Positions 34,045 to 43,092 of a stretch of DNA of 64,000 bases are shown here, in pieces. The stretch spans positions 18,847 to 82,846 of the forward strand of contig JAFLTP010000015.1 in assembly GCA_022510405.1 (NCBI GenBank), given 5' to 3'. Below the pieces are notes generated by a model that was not told where the DNA came from, made no database searches, and worked only from the letters and a program-made list of their open reading frames with translations. This stretch comes from Muribaculaceae bacterium (GTDB lineage Bacteria > Bacteroidota > Bacteroidia > Bacteroidales > Muribaculaceae). The position numbers and the translations under genes are program-made. Each line of letters starts with the position of its first letter. Position 1 is the first letter of the stretch.

Positions 34045-35235
34045 TCAGTAAAGAAAACCAAATAGCCAAAGAGGAATCCTATTGCCGATGCCGAATTCCA
34101 TATTGTCTACCGCCAAAAAGCTATCGGGTATATCTGCGATTTGTCGGTAGCTTTTGTCTTTACCGCCAATCTCCAATAAGTATCTGTTCTCAATAATTAG
34201 ATCCCCGCTTTTCGGATAACCGATTTTATATTTGGAATTCACCATGGAAGCCAAAAAAGTTTCCCTTACCTTTCCTAAATTTTCATTCCCTAAAGCATAG
34301 AGCAGGGAAGAATTGTCAAAGAGAATCTTCTGGGGTTTGATGATCGATTTCGGATTGATTTCGGTTTTATAATATATAAGTCTGAATATTTCAGCCCTGT
34401 CAAGTAGATACAAGATTTTCACCAATTGATTATGGGTGATATCTAATGAATTGGCCAAATTACTTGCATTTAAAGGAGAAGGACTTTGCGAGGCGAGAAT
34501 TGTCAATAATTTTTTACATTTCACCAATGTGTTATATTCCACATTTTCCACAGCCGGGATATCGTTGTCGATGACTGTGGTTATTATGTTTTCCACTCTC
34601 ATTAGATATTCAATCCGGGTGGAATCTTTATAAAAAGGGTAATACCCCTCTACGAGATATCTGTGGAACAATTTCAACACAGGAATTTCTTCAATTATTT
34701 TATTGGCAAGGGATGTATGGTTGTAGAGTATGTCTTCCAAAGAAAATTCTTTGAAATCATAACCTTCAAAAGCTAAATATTCTCTGAAAGATAGGCCCCT
34801 CAGATTAAAGAGCAGCAACCTTCTGGATAGATCCGATATTGAATTGTCAATTTCAAGTAACGATGATCCCGTGAAAACGATACTCAAATCCGGGTAGAGA
34901 TCATAGATATTTTTAATTTGTTGTTGCCAACCCCGAAATTTGTGCACCTCGTCCAAAAAGAGATGTGTAATTCCCCTTTCTAATGATAATTCAGCCAAAT
35001 CAATCAATGAATGGTCGGCAAACCAAATATTGTCTAAAGTAACATATAGCGCCTTGTTTTTATCCGGGAACCCTAAGGCCATTCTTTGAAGCATGAGAGT
35101 GGTTTTCCCAACTCCTCTGGCACCTTTGATTCCTATGAGGCGATTATTCCATGGAATCTCGAAGTATAAATTACGAAAATGCTTTAAAGGTGTTTTCTTT
35201 AAGATTGCGTCGCTTTGTTTCTTCAGTAAATCCAT
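34045..35235 (-). CDS. AAA-type ATPase, DUF4143 family
   Basis: A 396-residue ATP-binding protein of the widespread archaeal/bacterial AAA family with a C-terminal DUF4143-like nuclease-fold domain. Walker A is GARGVGKTTLM (about residues 39-49). The Walker B-like stretch LFLDEVHKFRGWQQ is near 92, followed by a sensor-type VFTGSSLLEI near 118. The RRLLLFNLRGLSFREYL linker and a winged-helix-like middle (about 225-290) precede the C-terminal domain (about 300-390). The cellular role of this family is unclear. Three 29-bp-spaced palindromes lie directly upstream, suggesting specific transcriptional control. Confidence 0.85.
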   Translation of the reverse strand: MDLLKKQSDAILKKTPLKHFRNLYFEIPWNNRLIGIKGARGVGKTTLMLQRMALGFPDKNKALYVTLDNIWFADHSLIDLAELSLERGITHLFLDEVHKFRGWQQQIKNIYDLYPDLSIVFTGSSLLEIDNSISDLSRRLLLFNLRGLSFREYLAFEGYDFKEFSLEDILYNHTSLANKIIEEIPVLKLFHRYLVEGYYPFYKDSTRIEYLMRVENIITTVIDNDIPAVENVEYNTLVKCKKLLTILASQSPSPLNASNLANSLDITHNQLVKILYLLDRAEIFRLIYYKTEINPKSIIKPQKILFDNSSLLYALGNENLGKVRETFLASMVNSKYKIGYPKSGDLIIENRYLLEIGGKDKSYRQIADIPDSFLAVDNMEFGIGNRIPLWLFGFLY

Positions 35236-35269
35236 ATGTCGTTGATTTTATGGATACAAATTTACTGTT

Positions 35270-35347
35270 TTTTTTATTTCAATAAAAGAAATATGAAATC
35301 TTTTATTCCAATAAAAGAAATGTGGAATCTTTTATTCCAATAAAATC
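35270..35347 (-). promoter_or_regulatory. three phased palindromes upstream of the ATPase gene
   Basis: Copies of TCTTTTATT-NN-AATAAAAGA centred near 35,279, 35,308 and 35,337, spaced exactly 29 bp; the middle copy is perfect and the outer ones have minor arm changes. Such phased palindromes fit a dimeric repressor binding site. They also overlap the 3' end of the neighbouring ATPase fragment. Confidence 0.6.
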
Positions 35348-35545
35348 TCTTAAATCTCTTTCAAGATAGGTTTTCACATAATTGGGATAATATAATTTGG
35401 GAATGTTTTCATCCGTCCAGATCACAGGATAAAAACCGGAATACAGTATATTATCCGTCCCTTTATCTTTGGTTAGCGTATCTATTTCTTCAAGCGCGAA
35501 AGGCATAAGGGAATATACTTTGACATAGAAATAATCGCTTAACAA
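35303..35545 (-). pseudogene. fragment of a second DUF4143-type ATPase
   Basis: An 80-residue open frame resembling only the linker part of DUF4143 ATPases: VYSLMPFALEEID, then SGFYPVIW, then YVKTYLERDLRDFIGIKD. This corresponds to the family's 'sYvktylerDvr...ikd' motif. The ATPase core and the C-terminal domain are missing. The frame runs into the palindrome repeats and stops. It is probably a decayed paralogue of the adjacent gene. A TAATTTTGC -7 box (35588-35596, minus strand) lies upstream. Confidence 0.65.
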
Positions 35546-35599
35546 TCAAGAATATGAATATAATTTATGCAAAACTGCAATTGCATTGCAAAATTACAT

Positions 35600-35748
35600 A
35601 ATTATTTGAGAAATCGCATTTGTTGATGCTCACACAACTCCGAACTGTTCCCTTTTTTTCTGATTCGATAGCTTGGCTCTGCGGCAGCGCTTCATCTAAT
35701 TTCGGTTCGATGCCGTGGCAGTGCGAAGCACCACATCAAAATCAGGTT
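35600..35748 (+). repeat. REP-like direct repeat, left copy
   Basis: Shares with 36702-36847 the segments GCTCACACAACTCCGAACTG and GGTTCGATGCCGTGGCAGTG plus GCGAAGCACCACATCAAAATC. Contains the hairpin GTGC-GAA-GCAC. It overlaps the last 17 or so codons of the transposase gene, so the repeat encodes the protein's C-terminus. Confidence 0.75.
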
Positions 35749-36697
35749 GGCATATCCTTTCGGCCAGTTGATTCATTTTCCGGCTTATCGGTTTTATCAA
35801 TTTGGTTCCCTTAGGATATTTGATGGAGATTATCAAAAGCCTTCCCTCCTTACAGAGATCGGAATCATGTTCGGAGGGATGAAATTTCTCGCTGAATTCC
35901 TCATACTGAATCCGGATCAAAGAGCCTCCATAATTCTCGCACAAATCCCTGATCTCTTTTTCCTTTCGAGAAATGGCAGCGGTTACAATAATGCCTTTCT
36001 CCAATACATTGCATACGCAATCTTCAGCTATCTGTGCTATTTCCTCCTCGGTGGCATCATGATGCACCACCAAAGGCATCTTGTCTGGATTTCTGAGAAG
36101 GAACAGATTGCCGTAAAGATCGCAATCTATATCATCAATCTTCAAATTCCTCATTTTTTTGAAGAATTCGGGGAACTGGATCCTCATAGCCAACCGATGC
36201 GGATTCTCTTTTATATATTTTATCAAAGTTTGCAAATTGATAAAGCTCCAGACGATTCTGTCGGTATAGTTCGGCTTGAAAATATCTTCTGCAGAAAAAA
36301 TTTTGTTCATACGCCTGGAACATTCCTCAGCGATGCCTGCCTTCAGTCTTCCGATATAATAGCCCAAATGCTTAGGAAGCCGTTCCTTTACTTGGAGAAG
36401 TATATGCACATGGTCGGGCATAACCTTAAATTGAAGCATCTGGAAGGATGTGTATGTCTTATCAAAATTGAAAAGATGCTTCTTGATTATAGAGCCCACC
36501 AAAGATCTTTTAATATCGGCACAGCCGGGAAAGCCGGGTAGAATGGAAGCATCCCCTATCACTTTTCCAAAGGAGCCGCATTTTTCCTGTTTCTTTAGGA
36601 TAATGTGATATTTATAAGTGTCTTTGTAATCATGGCTTTTCTTCCTCCTTTCGTAGGAATGGATGAAATCTTTATTGAGGAAAGAGGGCTTTTCCAT
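35696..36697 (-). CDS. RAYT-like Y1 transposase with C-terminal Rossmann-like domain
   Basis: A 333-residue protein. Residues about 20-190 form an IS200/REP-associated Y1 transposase domain with the HUH metal site in MPDHVHILL (near residue 93-95), a candidate catalytic Tyr in HLGYYIGRLKAG (about 111-112), and NYTDRIVW / KYIKENPHRLAMR typical of RAYT proteins. Residues about 200-320 form a second domain (GIIVTAAISRKEKEIRD, then GGSLIRIQYEEF, then DLCKEGRLLIISIKYP) that looks like a Rossmann-type fold related to DprA/LOG-like proteins; this assignment is inferred. RAYTs move or shape repetitive extragenic palindromes. Confidence 0.75.
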   Translation of the reverse strand: MEKPSFLNKDFIHSYERRKKSHDYKDTYKYHIILKKQEKCGSFGKVIGDASILPGFPGCADIKRSLVGSIIKKHLFNFDKTYTSFQMLQFKVMPDHVHILLQVKERLPKHLGYYIGRLKAGIAEECSRRMNKIFSAEDIFKPNYTDRIVWSFINLQTLIKYIKENPHRLAMRIQFPEFFKKMRNLKIDDIDCDLYGNLFLLRNPDKMPLVVHHDATEEEIAQIAEDCVCNVLEKGIIVTAAISRKEKEIRDLCENYGGSLIRIQYEEFSEKFHPSEHDSDLCKEGRLLIISIKYPKGTKLIKPISRKMNQLAERICQPDFDVVLRTATASNRN

Positions 36698-36701
36698 AGA
36701 A

Positions 36702-36847
36702 AATTATTTTGAGATATCGCATCTGATGCTCACACAACTCCGAACTGCTTCCATTATTCCGATTCAATTGCTTGGCTGAGCGGAAGCACTTCCTCTATTT
36801 CCGGTTCGATGCCGTGGCAGTGCGAAGCACCACATCAAAATCCGGTT
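36702..36847 (+). repeat. REP-like direct repeat, right copy
   Basis: Right-hand partner of 35600-35748, in the same orientation, directly upstream of the transposase start. Identity is highest in the final 50 bp (GGTTCGATGCCGTGGCAGTG and following). Confidence 0.75.
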
Positions 36848-36904
36848 TGAACCGCATAGAACTGAAAGACACTGCAAATCTACAAAATCTTTCAGACAGG
36901 AGCA

Positions 36905-37085
36905 ATATCTTCTAATTTCCGGTTCGCTGCCATGGCTGTGTGGCAGCATTTCCTCTATTTCCCGGTTCGATTGCTTGGTTGTGCGGCAACACTTCTTTTA
37001 ATAATGGCTCGGTACTGTGGCTCTGCTGCAACTCTTCAATTAATTATGGCTTCGTGTTTACGCTGTTCGACAACATCTCGGAGAT
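36905..37085 (+). repeat. degenerate tandem REP-like units
   Basis: Four diverged units of about 43 bp, each beginning like CGGTTCGATTGCTTGG and containing a GTGCGGCAACAC-type hairpin core, followed by a TTC/AAT-rich spacer. They resemble the end portion of the two long direct repeats. Confidence 0.6.
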
Positions 37086-37237
37086 ATGTGATTCAAGCCA
37101 ACCCCCGGCAAGAAACATCGGAGATGTAAGCCTCCTGGGGTACTTATCCGCTCTATCTCCCTCAACCTCGGAGAGGTTGAATATCGGATGAAATTTCTCC
37201 CTAACTTCCTCATGTGGAATTCACAATAAAGCTTATT
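37086..37237. other. non-coding stretch with small CGGAG-loop hairpins
   Basis: No gene is supported here. ACATC-GGA-GATGT (near 37,108) and CAACCTC-GGA-GAGGTTG (near 37,156) share the GGA loop, and a weaker relative lies near 37,072. They look like remnants of a dispersed repeat family. Confidence 0.45.
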
Positions 37238-37268
37238 GCAAAATTACAAACCCTATATTCTATACAAA
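37238..37268 (-). promoter_or_regulatory. minus-strand promoter facing the RAYT unit
   Basis: TTTG (37268-37265), 18 nt, then TAATTTTGC (37246-37238), close to the Bacteroidetes consensus. A transcript from here would cross the degenerate repeats, the right direct repeat and the transposase gene. Confidence 0.5.
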
Positions 37269-37429
37269 AGGTGTAGTTCAGTTAATATTTACCACAAAGC
37301 TATATTAATCCCCTAAAACTGAGTGGCAGTCTTTGGGCATTTACAAGGATTATAAAACATAATAACTTACACTAAACAGATGAAGAGAGGGGATTAAAGG
37401 GTGTTAATAAAAGTTTTAAATGCAATTAT

Positions 37430-37453
37430 GGGTTCGGAATTGCCTCCGAACCC
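37430..37453 (-). terminator. hairpin after first fimbrial operon
   Basis: GGGTTCGGA / TCCGAACCC perfect 9-bp stem with 6-nt loop, 40 bp beyond the stop of the last gene of the operon. The following U-tract is weak. Confidence 0.6.
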
Positions 37454-37492
37454 CCAGATCATAAAATTTATATCAATAATTTTAATTCGAAA

Positions 37493-40400
37493 TTAAGATT
37501 CAGTAATTACAATAGAAAAAACATAGGTACTACTTCCAGTTGAACGTTTTAAAGACATTTCGAGTTCGTTCTTATCCCCAAAATCGTCTTTAGTAACCGT
37601 ATAGGATACTGAAGCGTTTGTGCTGGAATATTTTATATCTGAATCCAGGCAAATATCAAGACCACCACCTCCTCCTGCTGTGGTAACGGTGATTTTACAT
37701 GGTTTATAAATCTTACAGGATATTCTGGCAGAGTTGGATCTTAAGTTGATGGAATTTGCAGTACTATTGGAGCCAACGCCAAAATTACCTCCAGAAAAAG
37801 ACAAATATTCTAATGGTCCATGGGAGGATTCATCATAAGCATTTTTATAATTAGATCCTTGATCATTGAAATAGCTATAAGCCTTTTGGAAATCATTTCC
37901 TAAAATTGTTGCATTCCAAGTAGGTGGGGCTTGCAAGTTATTATAGGATCCAATATCAGCAGGATCTGAATTGCCAAACACTTCGCTAAAATATTCATCA
38001 CCAACTTGAGAAATAGCCTGCAAATATAATGTTCCTGAAGTTCCGCTCAAAGCAATCATGGGAATATTAAAAGTGCAATATCCATTGTCACCAATCACGG
38101 GAGTAATAATTGCTTCTCTTAAGGCATTTCCGGTTCCTGAATATATTCTGAATTTATAGTCTGTTACAGGTATAATATTTCCTTCATATTTTAAGGGTTC
38201 AATACTGACAGCATCAATATAGGGATCAAGTATGTTTCTATAAGTTTTAGAGGTATGACTGCCTGATGGAACCGAACCGAATGTCAAGGTTATCGGATCC
38301 AAGAGAGTAGGATCCTGTTCCACACCATAACCTTGGAAAGTAGCAGTGCTATTGACTCCATCCTCATTTAGCAAAGGAGGAACAACATTAGGGTTTTTCT
38401 TATCAATGAGATATAGCGCTCTCATAAATTTATGTTTGGACTCTAATGAGTTTTTATCCCTAACTCTTGCTGTAACATCATATTGATTAACCTGAAAACC
38501 TAATTTATCGGTATTAGTTAAACTTATCTGCCCCGTTTCATATTTATTGATGAAATCATACAAGTCATAAACCTCAGAAACCTCAGCAGAATTTTTAATA
38601 ATTTTTATACCGTCAAGGAATGATGTAGATATATCCCCTGAGGTGAGATAACCTTTTGCAATCTCTTTAGACAATATCCCATTAAGGTTTCTTTCCGGCC
38701 ATTTACCGGTTTCTGTGAAATCGGTATATTCATCTTGTTTAATATTATACCAGATATCATAATAATCGGTTGTGTTTATATATTCAATATCATTTTGATT
38801 GAACCCGACAATTCTAAATGCAATATCCGGATATTTGGAGAGCAACATGCCGGTTCCGCCTTGTCCGTTATTGAAATTGGTGAAATTTGTGTTATTAACG
38901 GTTGGTTGTAAATGACTTGAAACGGTTGGAGTACCGGAGTTCTTAACATATATCATCTCGTAGTCTTCCCGAGCAAGATAAACAGGGAGTTGTTCAATAC
39001 CATTTATCTGATAAAAATATGAACATGGACCTTCTTGGGTTGAGTGTTGATCCTCATCTGTTAATATCCTGGAACCCGCGTTAACGGCTTTCTGGATATC
39101 AAAAATATAGAGACCCCGAATATTGGATTTATCAGAATCTGAAGATTTTGCTACATACAACCTTAATCCATCGAATTGGAAACCTTGGATATCCGGACTA
39201 ACACTTTCATCCTGAATATTTTTAATATAATCAACGATATTTACATATTTGCCATTGTGGTTTATCAATATTTTATCTTTCAGCTTATTAAAATAGACAG
39301 CATTGGGACTAGTACCTTCACAATAAGTAGTCAATGCATCAAATGCTTTTACCTCATCGCCATTTTTATCTGTGGTATTAATGATATAGTCGCTACTTTC
39401 ATTGGTAGGGACAGGCCATAATCCGGAGAAACCATCTAAATCACCGTGAGAGAAATTATAACATAAATCTACATTGAAGTTTTGTCCTATCTCTTCATCG
39501 TAAAATGTACCTAAAAGCCTGAAGGCTATGTCCTGATTGCTGAAATCGGGATCATTGTCAGGTTTCAATTTAACCTCTGCAGAAATCTCTTTTTTATCTA
39601 TAAGGGTTTCGACTGTTGGTGCAAGATAATTAATCTGCCATATTTTACCCGATTGGTCGTATTGGTGATCTGCTGAAGTAGTAACCTGAAGTTTAATTTT
39701 ATTCACATCCAAAACCTTAATTTTATAATAATAATCTGTGTTCCGAATGCAAGAATAGTCCATTAATCTTTTGGCAAAGTCCGTCTGAGAAAGAGTATTT
39801 CCGTTATCATCCACAAGAGTCACCCCATCCTTATCATTGCAGAATCCTTCATGAATTACATATTCCACTTCTGCATTTCTACCTTCCTTTTCATCCCTTA
39901 AATTCATCTTAAGAATAAAATAGGAAGCCTTGTTGTTCCACTCAGGACCATTTTCATTGACTCCTACTAAATTAAGAAAAGCACCATCTTCCTTGGTTCG
40001 TTCCCTGTCATGATAATCCTCAAGCCCTTCTGTATAATAAGCCCAATGCTTGTTTTCAAAATGTTCAAATGAAAAGCTATTATTAATTGAAGGTTTTTGC
40101 CAATCCAAGTCTAAATAACCATCGTTTAAGACATCTGCACTATTAGGTGAATATTTTGTTTGAGTACTGTTTTGACCTGGAGTATATTCAAATTGATAAT
40201 TATTTTCTCTTGAGGTATAGTCGAATATATTAGTTCGTCTTTGTGCCAGATAAGCCGACTTTGGAATATTTACAACCTTATATTCCAGATTAGTAATAAT
40301 CATCTGATCATCTCGCGTTTCAATATCTACATTAATTTTGGAACGCATTCGCCTCAACTTCATAACGTACCCGTCTGTGTCAAGACTTTGAATTTTCCCA

Positions 40401-41107
40401 TTGTTAGATTTATCATCTACGAAAATATCCACATCCGGGTATCCGGATAAAATTCCAAAAGGATATAGATTTACTTTGTTGTCATTTACATCAACAAATT
40501 GATTAACTTTTGTGTAAATATAACCTGAACCGGCATTATTGGAATCTTGCAAGTATAGATACCCCATTAACATTGGGGTTTGATTCGGGAAAAGACTTTT
40601 TTGAGTATCAATTGCGATATCAATAAAATCTTTCCAATTATCAGCTTGTTGCAAAGCAAAAATCAAGTCATCTTTTTCAATATCAGATCCATCCGCAGGA
40701 GTGGCATCTATATTATTTGTGATTTTAATACCATCATAATTTGCTATACCTACTACACAATATTTGTCACTATATTTATATGCTATACTTCCATCAAATT
40801 CAAGTTTGACAAGATCAATAATTGTAGTACCAGAAGCAGCGAGTCGGTTACCTAAATTCAATTGTGCACCACCTACTCTGACACCATCAGATTTTCTATA
40901 CACACCCACCCAAATATCATTCAGATAAATAGCTGCTCCGGGAGTCATATCTACTGCTCGCGTACGTGTTTCCGGAATATCTATAAAAACTGAAATTCCT
41001 TTGGATTCAAATTCAGCAATAGAGTTTTCAGTTTTGATTGACAAATCATCCACGCATGATGAGAAAAGAAAACTAATAAGATAAAAGATATATATTAATC
41101 GTTTCAT
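37493..41107 (-). CDS. large fimbrial tip-like lipoprotein (DUF4906-type), operon 1 gene D
   Basis: A 1204-residue lipoprotein. Signal peptide with lipobox FSSC (Cys18), then CVDD. A likely maturation site follows at ETRTRAVDM (Arg48/Arg50). The N-terminal fimbrillin-like domain (about 40-300) leads to a DUF4906-like region (about 350-500; NNKASYFILKMNL, VEYVIHEGF, NTDYYYKIKVLD). Two copies of a repeat then follow, each starting like IAFRLLGTFYDE / IAFRIVGFNQND (about 545 and 760). The beta-rich C-terminus has a Gly run, TTAGGGGGLDICLD. It is the last gene of the operon and 9 nt after gene C. By size and place it is probably the tip adhesin. Confidence 0.72.
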   Translation of the reverse strand: MKRLIYIFYLISFLFSSCVDDLSIKTENSIAEFESKGISVFIDIPETRTRAVDMTPGAAIYLNDIWVGVYRKSDGVRVGGAQLNLGNRLAASGTTIIDLVKLEFDGSIAYKYSDKYCVVGIANYDGIKITNNIDATPADGSDIEKDDLIFALQQADNWKDFIDIAIDTQKSLFPNQTPMLMGYLYLQDSNNAGSGYIYTKVNQFVDVNDNKVNLYPFGILSGYPDVDIFVDDKSNNGKIQSLDTDGYVMKLRRMRSKINVDIETRDDQMIITNLEYKVVNIPKSAYLAQRRTNIFDYTSRENNYQFEYTPGQNSTQTKYSPNSADVLNDGYLDLDWQKPSINNSFSFEHFENKHWAYYTEGLEDYHDRERTKEDGAFLNLVGVNENGPEWNNKASYFILKMNLRDEKEGRNAEVEYVIHEGFCNDKDGVTLVDDNGNTLSQTDFAKRLMDYSCIRNTDYYYKIKVLDVNKIKLQVTTSADHQYDQSGKIWQINYLAPTVETLIDKKEISAEVKLKPDNDPDFSNQDIAFRLLGTFYDEEIGQNFNVDLCYNFSHGDLDGFSGLWPVPTNESSDYIINTTDKNGDEVKAFDALTTYCEGTSPNAVYFNKLKDKILINHNGKYVNIVDYIKNIQDESVSPDIQGFQFDGLRLYVAKSSDSDKSNIRGLYIFDIQKAVNAGSRILTDEDQHSTQEGPCSYFYQINGIEQLPVYLAREDYEMIYVKNSGTPTVSSHLQPTVNNTNFTNFNNGQGGTGMLLSKYPDIAFRIVGFNQNDIEYINTTDYYDIWYNIKQDEYTDFTETGKWPERNLNGILSKEIAKGYLTSGDISTSFLDGIKIIKNSAEVSEVYDLYDFINKYETGQISLTNTDKLGFQVNQYDVTARVRDKNSLESKHKFMRALYLIDKKNPNVVPPLLNEDGVNSTATFQGYGVEQDPTLLDPITLTFGSVPSGSHTSKTYRNILDPYIDAVSIEPLKYEGNIIPVTDYKFRIYSGTGNALREAIITPVIGDNGYCTFNIPMIALSGTSGTLYLQAISQVGDEYFSEVFGNSDPADIGSYNNLQAPPTWNATILGNDFQKAYSYFNDQGSNYKNAYDESSHGPLEYLSFSGGNFGVGSNSTANSINLRSNSARISCKIYKPCKITVTTAGGGGGLDICLDSDIKYSSTNASVSYTVTKDDFGDKNELEMSLKRSTGSSTYVFSIVITES

Positions 41108-41116
41108 TTTATATAA

Positions 41117-43072
41117 TCATTCAAAAATAATTCCACCCACAGTACGTTTTTCTCCGTCAATAACTTCTACATTGATATCATCCCCATCTCCATAGGATAC
41201 AGTAACTCTATAGAAATGATTTCTTAACAAAGGGTAAGGGTACATATCTTTATAAGTATATTTGCCATTCTTATCATTATCGGCAGGACTTAATGCCTTC
41301 ACTTTGGCAAAATAGCCTGGATTTTCTGTACCAATTCCATTATTTACATTAGGCGTATAAGAAGCCTGGTCCAGATAATTATAAGTGTTATTACTATTTA
41401 CATAAGTCAATCCCACGGTCTTTAAAATATCATGAGCCGGATTAGCATCTATTGAATAATCTGTTAATGGTATATGATAAATATAGTCTGTTCCTGTCGA
41501 GGCATTCTTACTACTTTTTATCGTTACCTTAACTCTAAAATAGTTGATTAAACCATCTGAAATTAGATTATTCAATGGGTTAGGGTCATTGATATTTTTT
41601 TCTCCACAGTAGATTACCCACCTATAATACTGGTCTTCAATGGGAAGATAACAATCCTGAATGGATGTGCAAGTCAATCTTTGGGTTATAGGATTAAATA
41701 TACGAGGGTATTTTGTGTCATCAGTTTCCTGATGTATATTATCTGCTCCCCGATCACCGAAAGTCCATCCACTGTCTTTCCAAATACCATAGAACCAACT
41801 AAGTTTGTCAATATAATCTGTACTCACACCATCCGCATAAAGCCCATAATTTTTTATACTATTCCATTCACAATCTGTGGTATGGTTGTCTTTCCATATT
41901 TGGTCGGTTGGAGTTGATACATCCATAGGCTCGCATCTCGCGAGGAAATTATTGGCAAAAATTGTAGCAGATTCATTATCAGCATCCACGTAATTTCCGC
42001 TCAAATCATACATGGGTATTCTAAGTTCAATTTTCACCACTGAACGAAGCAGAGAAATAGTTTTATAATCATATTCTCCCGTTTGAGAAGCAGTCGGTTC
42101 TGAAAGATTGAAAGTGGTACCTTTCACCCAGCTTGAGAGAGCTGCATATTTCTGGATGCCATACATTGGAATATATTGAGGTGGTAAACCTTCTTGTTCA
42201 GGTAATCTATACCTTTGAACAGCCGTTGAACCAATGGTGTAGGTTAATGTAGGATGAATCCAACTTGACACAGCACCCATTTTAGGGACTGTTACCAAAC
42301 CTTCGTCTCCGATATCCTCCAAACCTTCTTCCATAATAAAGGCATAGCAATTGCCAGAGCGGTTTTTATTTTCATATAAAGGATCGTACTGACAGTGATG
42401 TAAGTCGAATACCTTTTTCACTAAATCAGGATAATCATCCGGGTAATCATAAGAGGCCACACTATTCTGATAATTCCAGAAAGGACCGTTCTTACCAAAA
42501 GTTTTAACACGTCGGTCAGCTTCTGCAAGGTCCGACAGTTCAGGTAAGGTTATATCTGAAGGACGATTTGCAAGAATTGCAATTTTGAAATCTTCTTTTT
42601 TAAGTATTTCAATTATTCTGTCCCAGTTATATTTGGCATCATCATCCAACTGTACTCCGTCATTGCTTCCTACATCGTCGAAATTGTCACTCAGGTATTG
42701 AAACACAGGCACACCAACACGCCAATGGGTCTTACCATCGTCACTTGACACCCTTGTAAACCATCGGCTACGTGACTCAAAAATAAATCTGTCTTGGCTA
42801 TCAAAGAAAAGAATTCGGAATTCTTCCGGGTCAAGATGATTTTCCCATTCAATCAGCTTTGCATCATCCGGAGTTTCATCTGCCCTTGTAGAAGAACCTC
42901 CCATGCGATCGAGACTGACATCGAAGGCTAACGAATAACCTTCTTTAAAATCCTCAATATTAAAATCATCTTCATTTTTAGAATTTTCCTTTTCTGAGAG
43001 AATATCATCAGTGCAAGATCCTAAAAAGAACAGCAATAAGCCTACAAAATATGATATATGTAAATACTTCAT
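41117..43072 (-). CDS. fimbrillin family lipoprotein, operon 1 gene C
   Basis: 651 residues from the ATG at 43072; a GTG three codons upstream is possible but would start outside the signal peptide pattern. Lipobox LGSC (Cys20), then TDD. A conserved Arg lies in SSTRADE (Arg63). Landmarks shared with the 695- and 895-residue paralogues are FRILFFDSQDRFIFESRSRW, FKIAILANRPSD, MYGIQKYAALSSWVKGTTF near 345, KTISLLRSVVKIELRIP, DVSTPTDQIW and the closing LLRNHFYRVTVSYG. It is probably a pilus subunit or anchor of the FimB/Mfa2-like type; the exact position in the fibre is not known. Confidence 0.7.
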   Translation of the reverse strand: MKYLHISYFVGLLLFFLGSCTDDILSEKENSKNEDDFNIEDFKEGYSLAFDVSLDRMGGSSTRADETPDDAKLIEWENHLDPEEFRILFFDSQDRFIFESRSRWFTRVSSDDGKTHWRVGVPVFQYLSDNFDDVGSNDGVQLDDDAKYNWDRIIEILKKEDFKIAILANRPSDITLPELSDLAEADRRVKTFGKNGPFWNYQNSVASYDYPDDYPDLVKKVFDLHHCQYDPLYENKNRSGNCYAFIMEEGLEDIGDEGLVTVPKMGAVSSWIHPTLTYTIGSTAVQRYRLPEQEGLPPQYIPMYGIQKYAALSSWVKGTTFNLSEPTASQTGEYDYKTISLLRSVVKIELRIPMYDLSGNYVDADNESATIFANNFLARCEPMDVSTPTDQIWKDNHTTDCEWNSIKNYGLYADGVSTDYIDKLSWFYGIWKDSGWTFGDRGADNIHQETDDTKYPRIFNPITQRLTCTSIQDCYLPIEDQYYRWVIYCGEKNINDPNPLNNLISDGLINYFRVKVTIKSSKNASTGTDYIYHIPLTDYSIDANPAHDILKTVGLTYVNSNNTYNYLDQASYTPNVNNGIGTENPGYFAKVKALSPADNDKNGKYTYKDMYPYPLLRNHFYRVTVSYGDGDDINVEVIDGEKRTVGGIIFE

Positions 43073-43092
43073 TATCAACACTTAACAAAAGA

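Larger units (their letters stand above)
35600..36847 (-). mobile_element. RAYT-type transposase unit between direct repeats
   Basis: A Y1-type transposase gene bracketed by two direct repeats of about 147-149 bp (35600-35748 and 36702-36847), with further degenerate repeat units beyond (36905-37085). This is the arrangement expected of REP-associated tyrosine transposases and their cognate repeats. Confidence 0.65.

Noticed and set aside
35747..36541. A 264-codon plus-strand open frame opposite the transposase gene
   Set aside because: The minus strand frame carries the HUH motif and family pattern; the plus frame shows no recognisable protein features and is its antisense shadow.
36932..37191. 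Short plus-strand frames between the RAYT unit and fimbrial operon
   Set aside because: They follow the repeat units and hairpins, so they read as translated repeats.
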